Shown here: piece by piece, positions 63,401 through 64,000 of the stretch
Position numbering within the stretch: the stretch's first letter is position 1
How the letters are laid out: every line of letters begins with the position of its first letter
NCBI GenBank assembly: GCA_016785225.1
Contig: JAFBJZ010000915.1
Span: 806,001 to 870,000 of the forward strand
From: Psettodes erumei
Taxonomy: Eukaryota > Chordata > Actinopteri > Pleuronectiformes > Psettodidae
DNA length: 64,000 nt
Direction: 5' to 3'
Position numbers and translations under genes: made by a program
The notes under the pieces: generated by a model
The model's input: only the letters and a program-made list of their open reading frames with translations
The model's database searches: none
Told to the model about the DNA's origin: nothing

Positions 63401-63435
63401 GCCTACACCGAGAATGGAGAACTTTACTTCATAGA
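18862..63435 (+). CDS. magi1: MAGI1-type scaffold (PDZ, GuK-like, WW), 5' part, runs off the window
   Basis: MAGI proteins are inverted membrane-associated guanylate kinases that scaffold tight junctions and synapses under the membrane. Five coding exons (18862-19162, 40852-40968, 60286-60405, 61897-62085, 63213-63435) join in one frame to 316 codons plus two bases. Order: PDZ0 at about residues 17-99; truncated guanylate-kinase-like domain at about 100-190, lacking a normal nucleotide-binding P-loop and known to be inactive in this family; linker with STPKRTKSYNDMQN (207-220) and an acidic run; then WW1, with first Trp303 in PDNWEMAYTENGELYFI. The start MSKVIQKKNHW and the SYNDMQN linker are MAGI1 hallmarks and separate it from MAGI2 and MAGI3. 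All four introns seen whole are phase 1. The second half of WW1, WW2 and PDZ1-5 should lie beyond 64000. Which teleost duplicate (a or b) this is cannot be told here. Confidence 0.95.
19251..19310 (+). repeat. Compound microsatellite (CT)n(CA)n
   Basis: An uninterrupted CT run (19251-19288) passes straight into CA (19289-19310), 89 nt downstream of the magi1 exon 1 donor. Confidence 0.98.
21111..21117 (+). promoter_or_regulatory. TATAAAG motif in magi1 intron 1
   Basis: TATAAAG within a locally GC-richer stretch (21.0-21.25 kb), followed about 60 nt later by CCAATCGG and then TCCTG/GTAGGC, a weak donor. A possible alternative promoter; weak evidence. Confidence 0.15.
21975..21991 (+). repeat. 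Short (TA)n microsatellite
   Basis: An AT/TA alternating run inside intron 1. Confidence 0.9.
22625..22790 (+). repeat. Possible decayed tRNA-derived SINE
   Basis: GGCTGGGTGGTATAGT, CTGTCCTGCTGAAGTGTCTT, TGAGCTCAATTCAAAG and CGCTGACCCTAC follow the word order of common fish SINEs with a tRNA-like head. It is too degraded to name a family. Confidence 0.35.
24266..24370 (+). repeat. 21-nt tandem array, about five degenerate units
   Basis: Three clear units start at 24266, 24287 and 24308, each beginning AGAGATG and continuing with an A-rich AAAACAA-type core. Looser units then run to about 24370. The period is exactly 21 in the clear part. Confidence 0.7.
25401..25652 (+). repeat. Dispersed repeat family A, copy 1
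   Basis: Shares ordered words with the copy at 42.9 kb: CTAACTTCAGCATGCCAACA, TTTACCATGGTCACC, TTAGTTTAGC, GATTCATCCTCTG and TGTACAAAATTT. Confidence 0.6.
26827..26842 (-). promoter_or_regulatory. CTCF-like motif, minus strand
   Basis: The minus strand reads CCACTAGAGGGCTGTG, one mismatch from CCASYAGRKGGCRS over the core. Motif match only. Confidence 0.25.
27770..27960 (+). repeat. Dispersed repeat family B, copy 3
   Basis: Contains GAGACCAAAAATAGAGC, AAAGAGTGTCAATATTGGAC and AATGTTGCTCTGTG, in the order seen in copies 1 and 2. Confidence 0.5.
31759..31810 (+). repeat. 52-nt uninterrupted purine tract with a G-quadruplex motif
   Basis: Only A and G over 52 nt. Bases 31792-31806 are four GGG runs separated by single A, a textbook parallel quadruplex pattern on the magi1 sense strand. 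Confidence 0.9.
32581..32606 (+). repeat. (GT)13 microsatellite
   Basis: An uninterrupted GT run on the magi1 sense strand in intron 1. Confidence 0.98.
33440..33690 (+). promoter_or_regulatory. Candidate enhancer island in magi1 intron 1
   Basis: A higher-complexity, GC-balanced stretch amid AT-rich intron. It includes GGTAATTATAGC (homeodomain core TAATTA), GATTGTTG (SOX-like) and GGCAATGAGAAGGCGGCTG. Cross-species conservation cannot be seen here. Confidence 0.25.
34540..34690 (+). repeat. Dispersed repeat family C fragment
   Basis: Begins AAAGGAATGGTTCAACATTTT, followed by a G run. This is the head of the percomorph repeat of which other pieces lie at 1.4, 12.85 and 61.14 kb. The rest is decayed. 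Confidence 0.45.
34749..34787 (+). repeat. (TG)19 microsatellite
   Basis: An uninterrupted run in intron 1, the longest GT run on the sense strand in this window. Confidence 0.98.
35734..35747 (+). promoter_or_regulatory. CTCF-like motif, plus strand
   Basis: CCACTGGGGGGCAG has one mismatch to CCASYAGRKGGCRS. It lies in intron 1, in the opposite orientation to the motif at 26.83 kb. Motif match only. Confidence 0.25.
36552..36610 (+). repeat. (TC)n(TATC)n microsatellite
   Basis: A TC run of about 14 units, followed by CTAT tetranucleotide repeats with one TCTC interruption. Confidence 0.97.
37148..37335 (-). repeat. Dispersed repeat family A, reverse copy
   Basis: Contains TTTGGTTTATGACCAA, CTGTACTTATGTCAGTGCTAA and TTTAGCTCAAATACTGCTGT. 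Some of these words are reverse complements of words in the 42.9 kb copy. Decayed. Confidence 0.45.
38385..38590 (+). promoter_or_regulatory. Candidate enhancer island in magi1 intron 1
   Basis: A local GC-rich, non-repetitive stretch (GGCGGGCCGCCCTCTGCTAG) flanked by AT-rich homeodomain-like words (CGCTTAATATC, AACGTTAATGTG). Neighbouring intron sequence lacks this texture. Function is inference. Confidence 0.25.
38811..38842 (+). repeat. (GT)n microsatellite
   Basis: A GT run with a single A interruption, about 2 kb before the intron 1 acceptor. Confidence 0.97.
39655..39975 (+). promoter_or_regulatory. Candidate enhancer island near the end of magi1 intron 1
   Basis: About 300 nt of complex sequence without repeat character. 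It has GAGATCATTAAATGC, CACCTTTGATTGG (a TCF/LEF-like CTTTGAT), paired GTGAGCGC words at about 39.84 and 39.87 kb, and TATAATCAATTA at its end. Conservation is untested. Confidence 0.3.
40185..40375 (-). repeat. Dispersed repeat family A, reverse copy
   Basis: Contains CACTTCAGTCCAAACTGAAA, CATGGATTGACATGAAATTT, GGATCCTAATGGTTTTGGTG and TCCTCTAGCCAGCAGGTTGA. In reverse complement these match the end of the 42.9 kb copy. A tail piece (AGAGCTGCTAGCATGG) lies near 40.56 kb. Confidence 0.6.
40852..40968 (+). CDS. magi1: magi1 exon 2: start of the guanylate-kinase-like domain
   Basis: Encodes residues 101 (completed) to 139 plus one base: KLNKDLKHYLSLRFQK and LYRHAVP, both typical of MAGI proteins. 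The acceptor is TTTCCAG and the donor CCTT/GTGAGT. Confidence 0.96.
41518..41534 (+). repeat. Short (GT)n run
   Basis: A GT run of about eight units in intron 2. Confidence 0.9.
42781..42806 (+). repeat. (CA)13 microsatellite
   Basis: An uninterrupted CA run in intron 2. Confidence 0.98.
42908..43405 (+). repeat. Dispersed repeat family A, longest copy
   Basis: About 500 nt. It runs from the TGTTTACCATATTCACC head through TTGGTCATAATGC to CATTTCATGGCAATCCATTC and CAAAGTGGTG. The word TTCATGGCAATCCA occurs twice, 124 nt apart (from 43216 and 43340), so the element carries an internal direct duplication. It resembles an abundant percomorph element; its class was not determined. Confidence 0.65.
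44690..45170 (+). repeat. Pyrimidine-rich low-complexity domain
   Basis: CT-rich on the plus strand over nearly 500 nt, with short pure (CT) runs around 44.93 kb. It creates long but meaningless Ser/Leu/Pro open frames, which were discounted. Around 45.00-45.12 kb there is a short more complex patch (GAAATCATTGTTGGAGACAA). Confidence 0.85.
45209..45236 (+). repeat. (TG)n microsatellite
   Basis: TG run with one C interruption, just ahead of a G4 motif. Confidence 0.95.
45261..45283 (+). repeat. G-quadruplex motif
   Basis: Runs of three, five, four and three G with loops of five, two and one bases, on the magi1 sense strand. Confidence 0.8.
45500..45650 (+). repeat. Purine-rich low-complexity domain
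   Basis: A GA/GGA-rich tract ending in a run of nine G near 45.64 kb. It is the compositional mirror of the pyrimidine domain 0.3-0.9 kb upstream. Confidence 0.85.
45690..45860 (+). promoter_or_regulatory. Candidate enhancer island with an octamer-like site
   Basis: Complex sequence with CATGCTAATGATGGCCATTC, which contains ATGCTAAT, a POU-octamer variant, close to other homeodomain-type TAAT cores. It abuts low-complexity DNA but is not itself repetitive. Confidence 0.3.
46022..46046 (+). repeat. (TG)12 microsatellite
   Basis: An uninterrupted run in intron 2. Confidence 0.98.
47774..47817 (+). repeat. (ATT)n(ACT)n trinucleotide microsatellite
   Basis: Nine ATT units, then about six ACT units, with no interruption. 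Confidence 0.97.
48390..48446 (+). repeat. Purine (GA) tract
   Basis: A pure A/G run of 37 nt (48390-48426), then GA-rich sequence with two T interruptions, immediately upstream of a GC box. Confidence 0.9.
48447..48798 (+). promoter_or_regulatory. Candidate internal magi1 promoter and 5' exon
   Basis: GC box GGGCGGG at 48450-48456 and two inverted CCAAT boxes (ATTGG at 48485 and 48523). These are followed by about 250 nt of complex sequence ending in TAGAG/GTAATT (donor after 48797). Together they look like a TATA-less promoter plus a non-coding first exon. There is no direct evidence of transcription. Confidence 0.25.
49478..49504 (+). repeat. G-quadruplex motif
   Basis: Runs of four, four, three and six G with loops of six, one and three bases, in a CpG-containing patch of intron 2. 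Confidence 0.75.
50210..50475 (+). promoter_or_regulatory. Candidate enhancer with clustered homeodomain sites
   Basis: Within 80 nt are TTAATCATTAATC (50323-50335, two TAATC cores), AAATTGATTCG and AAATCATTATAGG, plus CCAATAGG. The flanks also look non-repetitive (GAACGTACGGCATGGCATGC). This is the best enhancer-like island in the window. Confidence 0.35.
51431..51470 (+). repeat. (GT)15(GA)5 microsatellite
   Basis: GT from 51431 to 51460, passing directly into GA. Confidence 0.98.
52122..52320 (+). repeat. Dispersed repeat family A copy
   Basis: Contains GTTAGCACACTAACATTTG, AGCTGAGGCTGATGGGAATG and TTTTACAGGCATTTGATCA, matching the middle of the family. The 3' part is missing. Confidence 0.55.
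53540..53765 (+). promoter_or_regulatory. Candidate enhancer with a perfect MEF2 site
   Basis: CTATTTATAG at 53735-53744 is an exact MEF2 consensus and is palindromic in type. It closes about 200 nt of GC-balanced complex sequence (GTGGCCCAGTATTTGGACCC, GTTCCCCGCTCTGGAGC). Activity is inference. Confidence 0.3.
54379..54420 (+). repeat. (CA)21 microsatellite
   Basis: An uninterrupted run in intron 2, and the longest CA run in the window. A complementary TG run lies 145 nt downstream. Confidence 0.98.
54566..54592 (+). repeat. (TG)13 microsatellite
   Basis: Complementary to the CA run at 54379-54420, so the two could pair in RNA. Confidence 0.98.
56935..57130 (+). promoter_or_regulatory. Candidate enhancer island in magi1 intron 2
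   Basis: A complex stretch with TGCCTTGTCATTGTTTCTC (SOX-like ATTGTTT), GGGGGCAATCATTGCC (imperfect palindrome) and GTAGCGAGGAGACGAGCC. It is distinct from the AT-rich surroundings. Conservation is untested. Confidence 0.25.
57690..57860 (+). promoter_or_regulatory. Candidate enhancer island in magi1 intron 2
   Basis: A non-repetitive stretch with GAGGCCGGAGTCATCTTATC (GATA-type CTTATC) and CCTGGAATAACGG (TEAD-like GGAAT), 3 kb before exon 3. Weak evidence. Confidence 0.2.
58505..58630 (-). repeat. Dispersed repeat family A, reverse copy
   Basis: Contains GAACTTGACATTTGTGGTTT, CATCTTGACAACTATTGGAC and GTCATGAAAATCCAGACATT, which are family A words in reverse orientation. Confidence 0.55.
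60286..60405 (+). CDS. magi1: magi1 exon 3: guanylate-kinase-like domain
   Basis: Encodes the end of Cys140 to residue 179 plus one base: CTTRPPRDGEVPGVDYSF and LEESGTLLEIGTYE, the MAGUK-type GuK core. The acceptor is CCTCAG after a long pyrimidine tract; the donor is GAAG/GTGAGG. Confidence 0.97.
61135..61380 (-). repeat. Dispersed repeat family C, reverse fragment
   Basis: GATCTTCTCATATAATTATC with CAGCAAGAAAGAG, and further on TTTAGCTAACCGGCTGGTGA, are family C words in the reverse sense. A (CAAA)n run interrupts it. Confidence 0.4.
61298..61316 (+). repeat. Short (CAAA)n run
   Basis: About four and a half CAAA/ACAA units. Confidence 0.9.
61897..62085 (+). CDS. magi1: magi1 exon 4: end of the GuK domain and acidic linker
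   Basis: Encodes residues 180 (completed) to 242 plus one base. NYYGTPKPP closes the GuK-like region. SYNDMQN is MAGI1-like, and ADEDDDD forms an acidic cluster. The exon is 189 nt (63 codons), so skipping keeps the frame. The acceptor is GCCTAG and the donor ACAG/GTGAGA. Confidence 0.96.
62086..63212 (+). other. magi1: magi1 intron 4
   Basis: About 1.1 kb. Around 62.85-63.05 kb it is unusually rich in runs of three to five G on the transcribed sense, but no four runs fall close enough for a strict G4 motif. No exon was recognised. Confidence 0.85.
63213..63435 (+). CDS. magi1: magi1 exon 5: Ser/Gln-rich linker and first part of WW1
   Basis: Encodes residues 243 (completed) to 316 plus two bases (GA). 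The low-complexity linker TSTSDSGQQ is followed by WW1 from PLPDNW (Trp303) to YFI. The family continues with Asp and then HNTKT, which was not found before 64000, so the next standard exon is outside the window. The donor is AGA/GTATGT. Confidence 0.93.
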
Positions 63436-64000
63436 GTATGTATTGGCAACCTGCGACATTTAATCTGCTGCACACACACTCTTAGCACCGCCTGTATCAG
63501 CATTTCTCACCGTAGCTCATACCACAGTTGGTGTTTTCTGTATTTTACCTGCACTATTATCCCTTTTGTTCGTCCAGTGGCTTGTCTTCCCCATGATTTG
63601 GTTTTTAGGCCTCCCCAGCCAACCTGCCCAACCCCCTGGGTGCCACTGCTTTCCTGTTAATCCCTACATGTCCCGATCTCTAAAGGAGATCACATCCTGA
63701 TCACCTGACTACCTCCACCTCTCTGTCCTCTCTGCAGCACGGCAAAGGCACACCTCCAGGACATGGCTGTGTATTTTCAGAGCTTGTATGTTCATTTCTG
63801 CTCTCCCTGAATTACAGTATGCTCTTGTTTAACGATAGAGGGAAAAGTCAGGTTGTTCATTGTTGATATCCTGCCCGTGTCACTGTTATTCTCATTCCTC
63901 TACACTGCAGATGCCCTCTGTCCTCTGTAAACTTGCTGATGTGGTTTGCTTTCTAATTCTCATTGAAGCACCCCTTGCACCTGTTGTGCTTTTACATGTC
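63436..64000 (+). other. magi1: magi1 intron 5 (start), runs off the window
   Basis: Intron sequence to the right edge. It contains one candidate 48-nt frame-preserving exon at 63738-63785, described separately. The expected WW1 continuation (HNTKT) was not seen. Confidence 0.75.
63738..63785 (+). other. Candidate 48-nt cassette exon in magi1 intron 5
   Basis: It follows a strong pyrimidine-rich acceptor (CTGTCCTCTCTGCAG) and ends at GTATGT, the same donor hexamer as exon 5. It is 48 nt with no stop in the exon 5 frame, and would insert 16 residues inside WW1. The base before the donor is T, which weakens it. Chance occurrence is quite possible. Confidence 0.2.

Noticed and set aside
63738..63785. 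Considered as the standard continuation of WW1
   Set aside because: Its translation does not resemble the conserved HNTKT continuation, so it is kept only as a candidate cassette exon.

Overview
The window is vertebrate nuclear DNA, almost certainly from a percomorph (spiny-rayed) teleost. The evidence is split genes with GT-AG introns and a compact nine-exon renin gene. There are also many (CA/GT)n microsatellites and several old dispersed repeats of the kind common in percomorph genomes. Nothing prokaryotic, viral or CRISPR-like was seen. Two protein-coding genes are supported, arranged head to head.

Region 1 (about 3.7-8.3 kb, minus strand) is a complete renin gene (ren). Its nine exons were joined by hand into an uninterrupted 396-codon frame. 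The protein has a signal peptide, a prosegment, both catalytic Asp-Thr-Gly motifs, the flap Tyr, three conserved disulfide pairs and the renin-type C-terminus. A TATAAAAA box lies about 150 bp upstream of the ATG and a candidate AATAAA lies downstream of the stop. The first 3.7 kb is non-coding flank with old repeats.

Region 2 (about 8.5-18.7 kb) is intergenic, between the two divergent promoters. No exon was recognised there. It carries old repeat fragments.

Region 3 (about 18.7 kb to the right edge, plus strand) is the 5' part of a MAGI1-type membrane-associated guanylate kinase gene (magi1). Five coding exons encode the N-terminal PDZ domain (PDZ0), the guanylate-kinase-like domain, an acidic linker and most of WW domain 1. 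The gene continues beyond base 64000. Introns 1 (21.7 kb) and 2 (19.3 kb) make up most of the window. They hold nearly all of its long microsatellites, three G-quadruplex-type tracts, dispersed repeats and several complex-sequence islands that could be enhancers or an internal promoter.

The two genes are functionally unrelated: a secreted protease of the renin-angiotensin system, and a junctional or synaptic scaffold. No new multi-gene system was found. The points most worth checking are a prorenin without the mammalian dibasic cleavage site, a tandem NAGNAG acceptor in ren, overlapping uORFs at the magi1 start, magi1 exon junctions that rebuild splice donors, a frame-preserving 48-nt candidate exon inside WW1, and several candidate enhancers. 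All homology statements come from recognising sequence by eye; no search was run.
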